Part shown: piece by piece, positions 53,600 to 64,000 of the stretch
Numbering within the stretch: the first letter of the stretch is position 1
How the letters are laid out: every line of letters starts with the position of its first letter
NCBI GenBank assembly: GCA_007922305.1
Contig: ML677373.1
Coordinates: 10,714,127 to 10,778,126, forward strand
Length of the DNA: 64,000 nt
Direction of reading: 5' to 3'
Source of the DNA: Dermatemys mawii
Taxonomy: Eukaryota > Chordata > Testudines > Dermatemydidae
Notes under the pieces: generated by a model
What the model was told of the DNA's origin: nothing
The model's database searches: none
What the model saw: the letters and a program-made list of their open reading frames with translations, nothing else
Made by a program: the position numbers and the translations under genes

Positions 53600-53910
53600 A
53601 CACTGCCCTGTGAGTGAGAGGAGCTGGAATCTGGGTGACATGCTCTGTGACATGTTATTAACTTCCCCTCACTCAGCATCAATTTACCATCTCTAAAATA
53701 GGGACAAGAATAATTCCCTGTAAAGAAGGTGGGTGGAAGAAAAAAATCCCATAAACCCTTGGGAGGTGTTCAGACCCTCCTGTGATGGATGCTCTACAAG
53801 GATCCACTGAGACAGAGCGTTGTAAAATTGGGGTAATGACACTTACCTTTCTTTATAAACTGCTTTGAGATCCTCAGATGAAAAGCACAGTAATTGCTAA
53901 GTATGATTAT
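53600..53910 (+). repeat. MIR-like SINE remnants
   Basis: Two 3' cores are recognisable: 'catcaatttaccatctctaaaatagggacaagaat' (about 53678-53712) and 'ggggtaatgacacttacctttctttataaactgctttgagat' with 'gaaaagcac' (about 53830-53890). Confidence 0.5.
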
Positions 53911-54635
53911 TAGAATGAGCATTGCTGCCATATGAGTGCAGATAATTATTATATTGCAACTGCTCTACATCTCTATCCTTACACATTAAAAAACCGATTG
54001 GACTGTGACAAATGGAAATAATCAGCGCTATCATGGAGGAAAGACATAAAGGTTATCGGTATCAAAGAGCAGCTAGATAACATTTAATCTCCCTGTTTCC
54101 AGAATTGTGGCTATAATTCAGCACTTGCTTCAACAGACAGCTCCATGACCTACAATATAAGGGAGCTGCTCCACTGGGGATTATATAAACCCCAATTGAT
54201 AATTAAGTGTAAATAACACAAAATCATGCAGCTCTCTGCTAACAAAGAAAGATTCACATTTCTGAATCAATACTTGAAAGAAAAATACACATTACGGCGC
54301 AGATTGTGCTACATTTAGTCACACGGGTGAACATATCCTGGCAGACGCTGACGCCCTGAAGTCACCATTTGGTCCCTCACATGGGTAAGGGTTATAACTC
54401 TAGCCAAGTTGGCCTGTCATGTTGCCCTGTGGTTGTTCTTCTAAAAGGCAGCACCTTCCTCTTTTGGGTCTTGGTTCTGCTCTGACCTTTATTTTATGCA
54501 CTGACTTTGGTGGAGATATTTCTGATTGACACTGGTGTGAGTGAAGGCAGAATCAGGCCCTTTTCTCTCATCCATGATGAAATGCACCCTTGTGCAGAGA
54601 GTCAAGACAAAAGCTATGCACCACTTAAGTCCTCG

Positions 54636-54733
54636 AAATAGATTCACAGGTCTTTAAGACCAGAAGAGACTATTAGATCATCTAGGCTGCCTTCCAGCAC
54701 TACAGTGGGATTTAACTGCTGTTTAGTCCTCAT
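54636..54733 (-). mobile_element. CR1-like LINE 3' end (inverted)
   Basis: 'atagattcacaggtctttaagaccagaagagactattagatcatctaggctg' is the reverse complement of the 3' end of a turtle CR1-like LINE ('...gatgatctaatggtctcttctggtcttaaa...'). The hAT-like MITE at 54734 begins just after it. Confidence 0.6.
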
Positions 54734-55150
54734 TAGAGCTGATCAAAAAATCAGTCCCCCCCAATGCAAACCCCAACCCCTTCCTTCCCCTCCCAAAACC
54801 CAACCATCATTTAGTTTCTAACTGAAACTGAACTTGTTGATTTGTTTGTTGCAGAAAAGAACACACACACACCCAACACACAAAGACTTTGCATGGGTTG
54901 AACGAAACATTTAAAATGGCCATTCAAAATGCCACTACTGTTAGAAAGCGTCCATTTGAAACAGGTCATTTCTACATTTCTCCACACGCTGTTTCAACGT
55001 TTTCAAACTGTTGGTTTCAGGGGAAGGGAAGTAAATGCAGCTGAAACTATTTGCCAATTTCAGCCTGAGCTTATGAATTGTTTTGGTGCCCCCCCAAAAA
55101 TTGATTTTTGGCAAATTAACCTTTCATCTAAAAATAACAGCACAGCTCTA
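54734..55150. mobile_element. hAT-like MITE, 417 bp, near-perfect 8-bp duplication
   Basis: The element starts tagagctgatc and ends cagcacagctcta. It is flanked by GTCCTCAT (54726-54733) and GTCCTCAC (55151-55158), which match at 7 of 8 positions. The interior is A/T-rich with a (ca)n stretch near 54862-54876. Confidence 0.65.
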
Positions 55151-55456
55151 GTCCTCACAGTGGCCCTCTGCTTAGGAGTGAATTTTTAAGCACCCTGATC
55201 TGGTAAAAAGGTGGGACATTTTCCTCAGTGCCACTGATTTCCCGTTGGACATGACACCACAATGAAGCTCTCATCACAATACAGGTGAGATGGGATGAAG
55301 GAAGATCAGGCATTGACAAGTATGGCGTTCTCTGCACAAATCTCTGTTCTTAAACACTGTCCTCAAGACGAGGTCCTGGCACCATGGCTCCAAACCCTGC
55401 TGAAGCATTAGCTGCCTCCTTGGTAAGCAAGTGTCTTAGCATGACACACGGTGAGC

Positions 55457-55541
55457 CGGATCCTCAGCCAGCGTAAATCAACATAGCTCCACTGACTTCA
55501 ATGGAGCAATGCTGATTTACATCAGCTGAGGGTCTGGTCCA
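55457..55541. repeat. palindromic amniote repeat
   Basis: The left arm 'ggatcctcagccagcgtaaatcaacatagctcca' pairs with the right arm 'tggagcaatgctgatttacatcagctgagggtctggtcc' around a 'ctgacttca' centre. It is the best-preserved copy of this hairpin family in the window. Confidence 0.75.
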
Positions 55542-55644
55542 GTGATTCTGCTTAACATAAAAGCTTATCATTAGACATCTGTGCCCATTTGTATCTCACT
55601 GGAGCAGATAGCCCCAAACTTAAGGCGATAACTCAGTTCATAAC

Positions 55645-57310
55645 TCCATGGACTTTAAGGCCAGAAAGGACCATTAGATCATCTCATCTGACTTCCTGTA
55701 TTTCACAGGACATTAAATTCCACCTACTTACCCTTGTATTGAGCCCAATAACTTGGGTTTGACTAAAGCATTATTTGTGTTTGGCTAAAGCGTCTCTTCC
55801 AATCTTGATCTGAACATCACTTCCTTGGTCATTTATTCCAACGGTTAATCACCCTCCTTGGTAAACATTGGTGCCTTATTTCTAACCTGAATTTATCTGG
55901 CTTCAGCCTCCATTGTTCTGCCTTTCTCTGCTAGATTAAAGAGCCCTCTAGTACTCAAGATTTTCTTCCCATGAAGGTACTTACAAACTGTAATTAAACC
56001 ACCTCTCAAACTTCTTGCTCATAAGCTAAACAGATTGAGATTCTTAAGTCTCTCACTGTATGGTGTTCCCTCCAGCCTTTGACTGATTTTGTGGCTCTTT
56101 TCTGCACCCTCTCCAATTTTTCAACCTCCTTTTTCACAATCAGGCACAATAGTCCAATGTTAGTCTTGCCAATGCCATACACATGTAAACTCACCTCTCT
56201 GCTCCTACTCATTATTCCCTGTTCATACCTCCAAGAATCACCTTTGCTTTTCCTGCACCAGCATCATACTGGGAGCTCAGTATGAGTTACTTCTCCACTG
56301 TGAGTCCTAAATCCTGCCAGAGCCACTGCATTACAGGATACAGTCCCCCAGTCTGTAGGCATGGCTGGAATTCCTTGTTCCTAAATGTATAAACTTGCAT
56401 TTGGCTGTATTAAAACACATTTTGTTTGAATGGGGCCAGCTTACTAAGTACTGCAGCTTGCTCTGGATGACTTCCCACTCTTCACCATTATTTAACATTC
56501 TGCCAATGTGTGTGTTTATCCACAAGTTTTATGAGCACTAATTTTACATTTACGTCTAGCTGATTGGTGAAACTGTTGAATAGGGTTTGGCCCCACGAAA
56601 CCCCGGTAGAGACATGCCCCTTCTATGATTATTCCCCAGTGTGATGGCTACCTTTTGAGGTTCGTCCATTGGCCAGTTCTTAGTCCATTTAATGGGTGCT
56701 TTACTGATACCGTATAGTGCTAATTTTCTAATCAGAATGTTGTGAAGTGCTAAATCAAACCCTTATAAAAGTATAAGAATTTAATATAAAAGAATATAAA
56801 AGTCTATTCACTTACCTTTATCATACTAACTTGTAATCTCATCAGTTTGTACTCTCATCAAAGAACAAAAGGTTTGACAAGACATGTTTTCCATAAAACT
56901 ATGTTTACTTGCATTAATTATATTCCTTTCCTTTCTTGATTGAATCCTGTATCAGTTTTTCCATTAACATGCCTGGGACTGATGACAGATTAACTGGCCT
57001 ATAGTTACTCAGATCATACCACTTGTTCCTTTTCAATATTGTCAGCCCACTCGCACTCTTATGGAATTTACTTGATATTCCAAGATGTACTACAAATTAA
57101 TACCAGCAGGTCATATTGAATGCAATGAAGCTCATGATCACTGGTCCCTAGGCAACCACCAACTTCCAGTCCAGTGATTAATTCATCTTTATCCATCATG
57201 ATGAGATCCCAAACAGTGTTATCCTGTGTTGAGTGCAACACCTTTTATGTAAGAAAATTATCATCTGTAATTTAATACTCCCACACACATTATAGACAGG
57301 TGAATAATGA
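55645..57310 (-). mobile_element. CR1-like LINE, long inverted relic
   Basis: The right-hand start 'ccatggactttaaggccagaaaggaccattagatcatctc' is the reverse complement of a CR1-like 3' end. Minus-strand fragments with reverse-transcriptase C-terminal flavour follow upstream. At 56006-56212 the reading gives EKLERVQKRATKSVKG, and at about 56525-56380 the reading contains FNTAKCKFIHLGTRN. Frameshifts and stops break the frame. The 5' limit is approximate. Confidence 0.6.
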
Positions 57311-57504
57311 GTAACGTCCCATTTTCAAGTTTGATTTGGCAGTCTTTAATAGACCCTTACCAGTATCCTCCCTCTGGGCTTTGCTAGTTAGTACATTGAT
57401 CCATGTGCATTAAAGAGCTTGTAGATCTGACTTATCAAGGACTCTAAAATAGGTCATGGTGTATATAATAACAAATAATCCCTCTCTCTGACTTTGCATT
57501 TCTC

Positions 57505-57665
57505 ATGAGTAGATCCCAAAGGGCTTTACAAAGAAGGCCAGTAACATTGTCCCTGTTTTACAGATGGGAAAACTGAGGCACAAAGAGAGAAAATGACTGA
57601 CCCAAGATCACCCAGAAGGCTAATGGCAGAGCCAGAAATAGGATGCAGGTCTCTTGAATCACAGT
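57505..57665 (-). repeat. MIR-like SINE (inverted)
   Basis: 'tttacagatgggaaaactgaggcacaaagagag', 'gacccaagatcacccagaaggctaatggcagagcc' and 'aatcacagtccaatg' are the reverse complement of the MIR core and head. Confidence 0.78.
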
Positions 57666-60043
57666 CCAATGTTTTGCCCACCCCTCCCCATCCTCTACCT
57701 ACTCCATTCTTGCTAAACAGGTTATAACCAGTGAGTTCAACATTCCGATCATGCAAGTTCAGTCTGCACCTTCAAGTGATTTTTTTTATCCCTCCTTATT
57801 TAAGCATTCTCTAGTCAAGCTTTCATCATTTGCCAGTTAAGTCAACTAATTTTCTACTAAACCCAATTTCACTCATGGCTGGAGTGAAATCTCTGTAATT
57901 TTTCCTCATGCCATGTACTACTGACGGCGCTTGAAATTATGCAAATAAATTTGATGAACACAAATGCCTTTTTCTCAGACAGCTTAGCCAACAGATTGCT
58001 TTTGAAAAAACCCGTTGATCCCCACATTCAGAACTCCTTCGGAGAAGTTGAATCTCACAAATAAACAATTGCCTGACAGAATCTGCTTTGGACTGAGCTC
58101 CTTGTAAACCTCCTTGGCAGCTACCAACCTCTGAGGGTGACGTGGTTATGATTTCCCTGACAAGCGCATTTGTATTGCCCTAACTTCAGAGATTAGCAAA
58201 TTAGCGATGGCCAAGCTCAGCTCTGGTTTTGTTGAATAAATAAAGGATAATGCAGACAAACACTGAGGTTGTTTCCCCTTTAATTAAGCCTACTGAAAGA
58301 ATCATGTTCACCTACAGAGCTGTTCCTTTCTATCTGCTCTTAGACATCTGCCTCTAACAGCTGTACATACTCCAGAAGAAATCTACAGCAGGTTCTTGTC
58401 CTGCTATTTTCCCCTTATAGGTAATTTAATCAGCCGAGGGATTCAGTCCTTTGCCAGAGGCCCTCAGAATTCAGATTACCACAGGTTATCTTCACATCCC
58501 ATTGACCTATTTTCAAATTAACCCACGCTTTGCTTCCAAGTTATTGCTCCCCACGCTGAAAGGGCCAGAATCAAATTGATCCTGGGGGACTCTTCTGCAG
58601 GCCAGACCAATATTCTATATAATATGTAATTTCATTGCTACTGCTGGTCTGTGTTCTCAACAGCAAGTGGGCATGCAGGAGGGGAGGTGGAGAAAAGGCT
58701 CTCCATGCCGGCAAAATGGGACACAGTCCAACAAAAAGTTTCCCCCTTAGGAATGGATAAAGCCAGTTCCCTCCCTTCTGCTGTGGTCCTGTTTAAAGCG
58801 GCACTGGTGTGTGCATGAGGGGATGGAGAGAGCCCACCCTCAGGGAAGCCCCTTCCCCTGCACACACACTTGCTCTGCCTCCGCCCCAGCATGCAGCATC
58901 TGGGAGCAGGATTGGGAGGGTCAGGGCTGGGGGATCCAGGACTAGATGCACCCAGTGGCCATGATGGCAAAGAGCCATACTGATGTCCTGGGGTTGCAGT
59001 GATATCTCTGCATTCCTGCTCTGGCCCCTACAGAGCTCTGCAAGATACACTCCAGTTAGTCAGACTGGGTGAAACTCACCCCTGTAGAAAGGGCCAGTAT
59101 GAGGCTTAGGCCTCATTGAAGTCCCATTAGAACTTGAGTGGGATTTAAGAGGGATCCACGCCTTGTAGTGTGAATATCACTCCCTGCAATCTGATTCAGA
59201 TTTGCCTTAAATGGAAAATAGCTGGGGGCGCATTCTCAGGTGGTGTCCACAGCTCAGCTGGTGTCCACAGCTCTAAGAAAATCACTGGAGCTGCACTGAT
59301 TTGAACCAGCTGAGACAGACCCACTGTTTGTAGGCTGAGATCTTTAAAGCTACCTAAGGACTCTGGATGTTCAGGTCCCATAAATATGAATAGGAAGTGG
59401 GGATGCAAACCCCTGCATGACTTTGAAAATCTCAGCCTCAATCGCCGACATAACATGAGCTGAAGATTTTGAGTTTATTTCCCGGCAAAGCCCCTGAACC
59501 TGTTAAATGGCTCTGCCCCCGTCCTCTCCTGCCAGAGCTGAAGGAGCGCATGGCTCCTCTCCTCAGAGTCTGGGAGAGGCATGTCAGTTTCATCTTGGCA
59601 TTTGCCAGCATGAAGGGGCAGTTCCTGGGGAGCATGGTCACTGAACTGCAAATGTGAGCCAGGGGGTTTCTATCCCAACAGATTTCAACAGGCCCAGAGA
59701 GATTGAAATGGGCATCTTACCAGAGGGCTCCCCTGGGGTATAATATTACCATCTAGCTGCTGGATTATCCTCTCACACCAGTGTAAATCAGACGTGAGGC
59801 CACTGACATCAGTGGAGGTACACAGCTGGAAAACTGCTGTGAGGACAGGGGAACCGCCCCAAAGATTCCTTTCCCATTTTTTAATGTCTGTCTGTGTTTG
59901 AAAAACTTCATCCTCGTTTCCCCACCCCACCACCCCAATTCGCTTTAACTCAAGACCTTTAGAAAGGTACAACATTCAGAAACATCCTTCTAGCTGTCCT
60001 CTTTGTGTAAGCCATGGCTTCTCCATGAGGGTGATCACTAGAG

Positions 60044-60451
60044 CAGTGGTTCTCAACCAGGGGTATGCATACTCCTGGGGGTACACTGAGGTCTTCCAGG
60101 GGGTCTATCAACTCATCTAGATATTTGCCTAGTTTTGGACCAGGCTACATAAAAAGCACTAGTGAAGTCAGTACAAACTAAAATTTCATACAATGACTTG
60201 TTTATACTGCTCTATGTACTATACACTGAAATGCAAGCACAAGATTTATATTCCAATTGATTTATTTTATAATTTTATAGTAAAACTGAGAAAGTCGGCA
60301 ATTTTCAGTCATCGTGGGCTGTGATACTTTTGTATTTTTATGTCTGAGTTTATAAGCAAATATTTTTAAAGTGAGGTGAGACTTGGGGATATGCAGGACA
60401 AGCCAGACTCCTGAAATGGGTCCAGTAGTCTGGAAAGTTTCAGAACCACTG
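60044..60451. mobile_element. hAT-like MITE, 408 bp, perfect 8-bp duplication
   Basis: The element starts cagtggttctcaaccagg and ends ggaaagtttcagaaccactg, classical hAT terminal repeats. It is flanked by CACTAGAG on both sides (60036-60043 and 60452-60459). The interior ('tttgcctagttttgga', 'gtgctatacactgaaatgcaag'-like) matches a widespread amniote family as I remember it. Confidence 0.92.
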
Positions 60452-62110
60452 CACTAGAGAACAGCGAGGGCAGCACATCACAGTGACTAAGCAATGGATA
60501 AAAGGCCTGCCGGGTTAACTTCAATGGCACATCTGGTGTTTTCCGCAAAACTAGTCACAATCCGTTTGAACTGGAGTTTGCCAGCATAACTTTTGATCCC
60601 AGCTCTATGATTGCTGCTAAAAAGGTCATTATGAACTTGAGGGTTTTTTTTTAATGCCTGGTACCTTGCTTATTTTTAAAGCAATCCACATAACGAAAGC
60701 ATCTCCATTTGCACAGTATATTCCCATCAGTGATGCACCACCAGTGTTTTAACTCCTTCCTAGTCTGTGACAAATCCTGCCCCCCACACACTAGCAAAGA
60801 GACAGAGTGAAGGAGTAATTGATTCATTTGTTTCCCTGGTTTAATGAAAAAACTGTTCTCAGAGCTAGAGCCAATGATGGAAGAGTTGTCCCTGGACAAA
60901 CAAACTCATATTTGGCGCCACCTGCTGGAAGCAGTTAGAGTTTGTTGCCGGAAAATATAGAGCCAATGTAAGGCTTGAGCTGGGATTACTCACCTGAGTA
61001 ATGAGAACCCTACCAAGTATGTGGATAGTCCAGTCTCCAGTTCATCTTCTGTCCTTTGAGAGGAGGGCTGCAGCTGCTGTAAGGGAATCACTTCCCCAGG
61101 AGAGTGTTATGAGAAGACTGATATTTGGTGCAACCTAAAACATTGCAAAGGCCAAAACAAATGGCTCTTTGGACGTGTTTTTCTGAGCCGCAGGGATAAG
61201 CTGTGTCTGGCAGAGATGGAAAATTTTGCCACATTTTGGGAGTGGGGTAAACACCACAAGAATTAGGGAAAACCCAGCCCTCCTTTCATTTTGGCAGTAG
61301 AATTTTTAACAAGGGGCTCCCAGGCCAGCTGCCTCTAACACACCTGATTTCTCTAAGTTTTGATCCCAGAAATAGTCGCCTCATTGACGTGCTTCCATTT
61401 CCACTGGTATATGCCATCTTAGCAAAGTTGCTAAGAGAACCTGTGCTCAGATGCTGACTGGTGTTTGATGAACACAAAGACTGCTCTTTGTATAGAAGAT
61501 GTACCCCCCTGCAATCACTACATAACACAACAATTATATAATAAGACTCTTATCACTTTTATAGGCAGAGGTTTTTGCAACTGCCAAGAACCCAGTTAGT
61601 GAGCTATCATTTAGTACAAAATAAACATATTTCATGAAGAAGTGCAATTTAACAGCTCAATGATTCCTGCTAATTCAGGCACCTCCCTCCCTTATGGAAT
61701 GAAACCAAAAAGGTGGAAGGAATAACTCCTTTTTATCATTTACAATGGCAAGACTGTTTATCTGCATGCCTTGGGTGGGAGCTGTCAATAAATCTACCTA
61801 GCTACCTAGTCACAGAAACAGAGAGGCCTCTCTAATTATAGGAAACAGCTTTTGCAATTATCCTAACCTGCAGGGCTTTAATTTTGATGTACACACTCTT
61901 CATTTTGGAAATATGTCACTGTGGCTCGGTTGACATGTGTCCTACACAATGAGAACAGCTGTATCTGGCCAAGAAAGGGAGCAGCGATATCCCTGAAGGA
62001 GCCACGCAGGTTATCACAGTGTGCCATTGTGTGATAAGATTATCTCTGAAGAATACAGTTATAGCAATTCAGCACTGCAAGTGGACAGCTCTGTGAATGG
62101 AGACAGTTTA

Positions 62111-62185
62111 GGGCCAGACTCTCAGGGTCGTAACTCAGGAGTCAATGGAGCTATGCTGATTTACACCAGCTGAAGAGCAGGACCT
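62111..62185. repeat. palindromic amniote repeat, damaged copy
   Basis: The right arm 'gtcaatggagctatgctgatttacaccagctga' is intact but the left arm ('gggccagactctcagggtcgtaactcag') has lost its middle. Compare 55457-55541. Confidence 0.55.
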
Positions 62186-63694
62186 GAGGGTGAAATGCAG
62201 CCCTGCACCGTGAGTCACACTGGTGGATTTTTCCCATACTTTTGTGCTACTCTTTTATGGTTAGCATATTACTCCCCCTTCTATTATACCCCGAACTCTA
62301 ATGAAGTTAGGAGCAAGCTCTGTAGCCCTATGCACTTCCAGGGCAAGTAACCCAAACTTCTGGAAGTCAGATGGACAATGGAGATCATTTCAGAGAAGAA
62401 TACGCAGATGTTCTGGCTACCCCAGCTAGTGGCAGCAGTGGAATATACTGCACCTCTGACTCACTGGGACACTTCCCTGGAACTGAGTCCTAGACACTGC
62501 TTGAAACCTTTTGACTTCACTGCAGTTAACCATTTAAATACTGATGTGCTCTGTGGCGCAAAGCACTGAACATATAAATACAACCCCTCCGCCCGACCTA
62601 GGTCTTCTGCAGGGGCCAGCATACTCCCTATAGGTTCCCATTGTACTCTGCACTTGCCTGAGAGTCACCCTGCTCGAGGGCCTCCCATAGGAACCAACCT
62701 GCTTTCTGTATCTGTATCTCCTCTTCCACCCCATCCTCTTTCTCTTTGATCCCCTTCCTGCCAGAGTTTCCCTTCCCTGGAAGCACTCTCCCCATCTCGG
62801 CAACTTGGCAGGATTTTATAATCACCTGATCAGTCTCCATTGGGAGGTACTGAGCAGTCACAGGTGAGGTTGGGCCCTCCTCCCCTTAAAGGGCCAGCCA
62901 CCCCAGCACAGGATATCAAGGAATCATAGGTGCTGCACAAAATGTGATGAGTGAGTCTGGAGAAGGAAGGGAGAGGCATGCCACGCACATCCAGCAATTA
63001 GTTCAGAGGTTGGCTGGGAGGCGCACCGCATGAGAGCTAGGCTTTAAAATCATTACTTGGGATTTACCAACATGCACTCACAAGCCACCTCATTAACAAG
63101 CAAACTGGGCTTTTCAGAATCGGGCCCATTGCGTGTGTGACTCCACCAAGCAGTCACACACACAATGAGCCCAATTCTTATCTCCACAAAGTCTCCAGAG
63201 CAATATAAAGGCGCTTCAGTGACAATGAGCATCAGGCCCACTCTTCACTCTTACGCTCTTCTGCATGGCCCAGTTTGTTTCTGTCTCGGCTCCCTCTGAA
63301 GACATTACCAGAAGCGCCCGTGTCCCCTTCTGATTGCTCTACATACACAAGATGCAAGTTACAGGGAAGGAGACTTGTGACTAATTGATTTGGCTTGACG
63401 TTTTCGCTTTCATTCCTGGGAGCTGCAAATTGCAGCTGATGTTATAATACGTTTAACAACCGTCCTATAAGCCACCGGATAATTATGCATGTTTCACCTC
63501 CTGCCTGTCAGGATGCATAAGACATAAGCTAAGAAATTCAATGAGAAATGCAAAGGAGGGGAAAAGAGAAACACCTGCATATAATTGAAATATAGGAGGA
63601 AAAGTAGCCTCTGCTAAGAGGGAGCAACATGACTCAAGGATCTGGAGAGGCTATATGTGAAACAAATGAGCCCATTTTTTTATTTGTATAAAAG

Positions 63695-63785
63695 TCCTCA
63701 GCCAAGATCAGGGTCCCACAGCGCTAGGTGCTGTACAAACACATAGTAAGAAACAGTCCCTGCCCCAAAGAGCTTATGGCTTAAA
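63695..63785 (+). repeat. amniote LINE/SINE tail fragment
   Basis: 'gggtcccacagcgctaggtgctgtacaaacacatagtaag' and 'acagtccctgccccaaagagctta' form a phrase repeated throughout bird and turtle genomes. A shorter piece lies near 15990-16030. Confidence 0.6.
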
Positions 63786-63837
63786 GAAACAAGGCATATC
63801 TAAAAGATACACTCTAGCTTCAGCAGGAATTAATTCA

Positions 63838-63912
63838 GGGAAGTCTTAGTGCCTGTGTTGTAACAGGAAGTCAGACTAGAACACAATGGTCCCTTCTGGG
63901 CTTTTAATCTAG
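63838..63912 (+). mobile_element. CR1-like LINE 3' end fragment
   Basis: 'ggaagtcttagtgcctgtgttgtaacaggaagtcagactagaacacaatggtcccttctgggcttttaatc' is the 3' end of a turtle CR1-like family, the sense copy of the sequence seen inverted at 55645. Confidence 0.62.
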
Positions 63913-63924
63913 GAAAGCAAACAA

Positions 63925-64000
63925 AGGGTGTCTGGGGAAACAGAGGTCCAGACAGATGAAGTGACTTGCCTGTGGTCACATAGCAGGCCAATAGCAAAGC
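63925..64000 (-). repeat. MIR-like SINE (inverted), cut by window end
   Basis: 'ggggaaacagaggtccagacagatgaagtgacttgcc' and 'gtggtcacatagcaggccaatagc' are the reverse complement of the MIR core. Confidence 0.7.

Larger units (their letters stand above)
50608..64000 (-). other. MGAT5B intron 5' of exon A (incomplete, over 13.4 kb)
   Basis: No exon was found in this stretch. It contains two hAT-like MITEs (54734-55150, 60044-60451), an antisense LINE relic (55645-57310), several MIR-like SINEs and an A/T-rich MITE candidate (51180-51585). Stretches such as 57800-60000 and 60460-62100 show nothing I can name. Confidence 0.7.

Noticed and set aside
59469..59657. 62-codon frame with protein-like composition (EPVKWLCPRPLLPELKERM)
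   Set aside because: No splice-site support on either strand, no MGAT5B similarity, and the opposite strand is also open; treated as chance.
62534..62861. Possible upstream MGAT5B exon on the minus strand
   Set aside because: The translations do not resemble the expected segment before SNLGVPPGRG, and no acceptor/donor pair of the right phase was found.

Overview
The window is vertebrate nuclear DNA. Intron-split exons spread over 48 kb encode a Golgi glycosyltransferase, and the introns are packed with amniote repeats: CR1 LINEs, MIR-like CORE-SINEs, hAT and PIF/Harbinger-like MITEs, and a tRNA-derived SINE. The tRNA-SINE resembles the cryptodiran pol III SINE, and the very common 'cccacttcatcagatgca / cacgaaagcttatgccc' repeat is one I associate with turtles. 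A turtle (Testudines) is therefore the best guess; the species cannot be told from the sequence.

The only host gene I can support is MGAT5B (beta-1,6-N-acetylglucosaminyltransferase V-B, also called GnT-IX), on the minus strand. Eight consecutive internal coding exons lie between 50607 (upstream end) and 2560 (downstream end). They total 1,167 coding bases, about 389 residues, roughly the C-terminal half of the enzyme before its last exon. All splice phases agree across the junctions. The 5' exons should lie beyond 64000 and the terminal exon before base 1; I looked for both in the window and did not find them. The introns are 2.9, 3.2, 9.2, 1.6, 2.8, 24.8 and 2.3 kb in transcription order. 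The 2.8 kb intron after the exon at 32969-33115 uses a GC-AG donor.

The 24.8 kb intron (5239-30014) holds most of the mobile DNA. It contains a roughly 2.4 kb DNA element at about 19630-22036 with degenerate terminal inverted repeats and a nearly intact 554-codon plus-strand reading frame (20091-21755). The frame encodes a cysteine-rich, transposase-like protein that I cannot assign to a named superfamily, and its start codon is missing or spliced. The same intron holds a hAT MITE nested inside another hAT MITE (8734-9204, with two different perfect 8-bp target duplications), a CR1 tail, a palindromic SINE pair, and LTR-like segments.

Upstream of exon 50476-50607 there are 13.4 kb of intron with a perfect-TSD hAT MITE (60044-60451), another hAT-like MITE (54734-55150), a long antisense CR1-like LINE relic (about 55645-57310) and several MIR-like SINEs. 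I saw no tRNA or rRNA genes and no CRISPR array, and nothing prokaryotic. The most unusual object is the transposase-like element at 19.6-22.0 kb.
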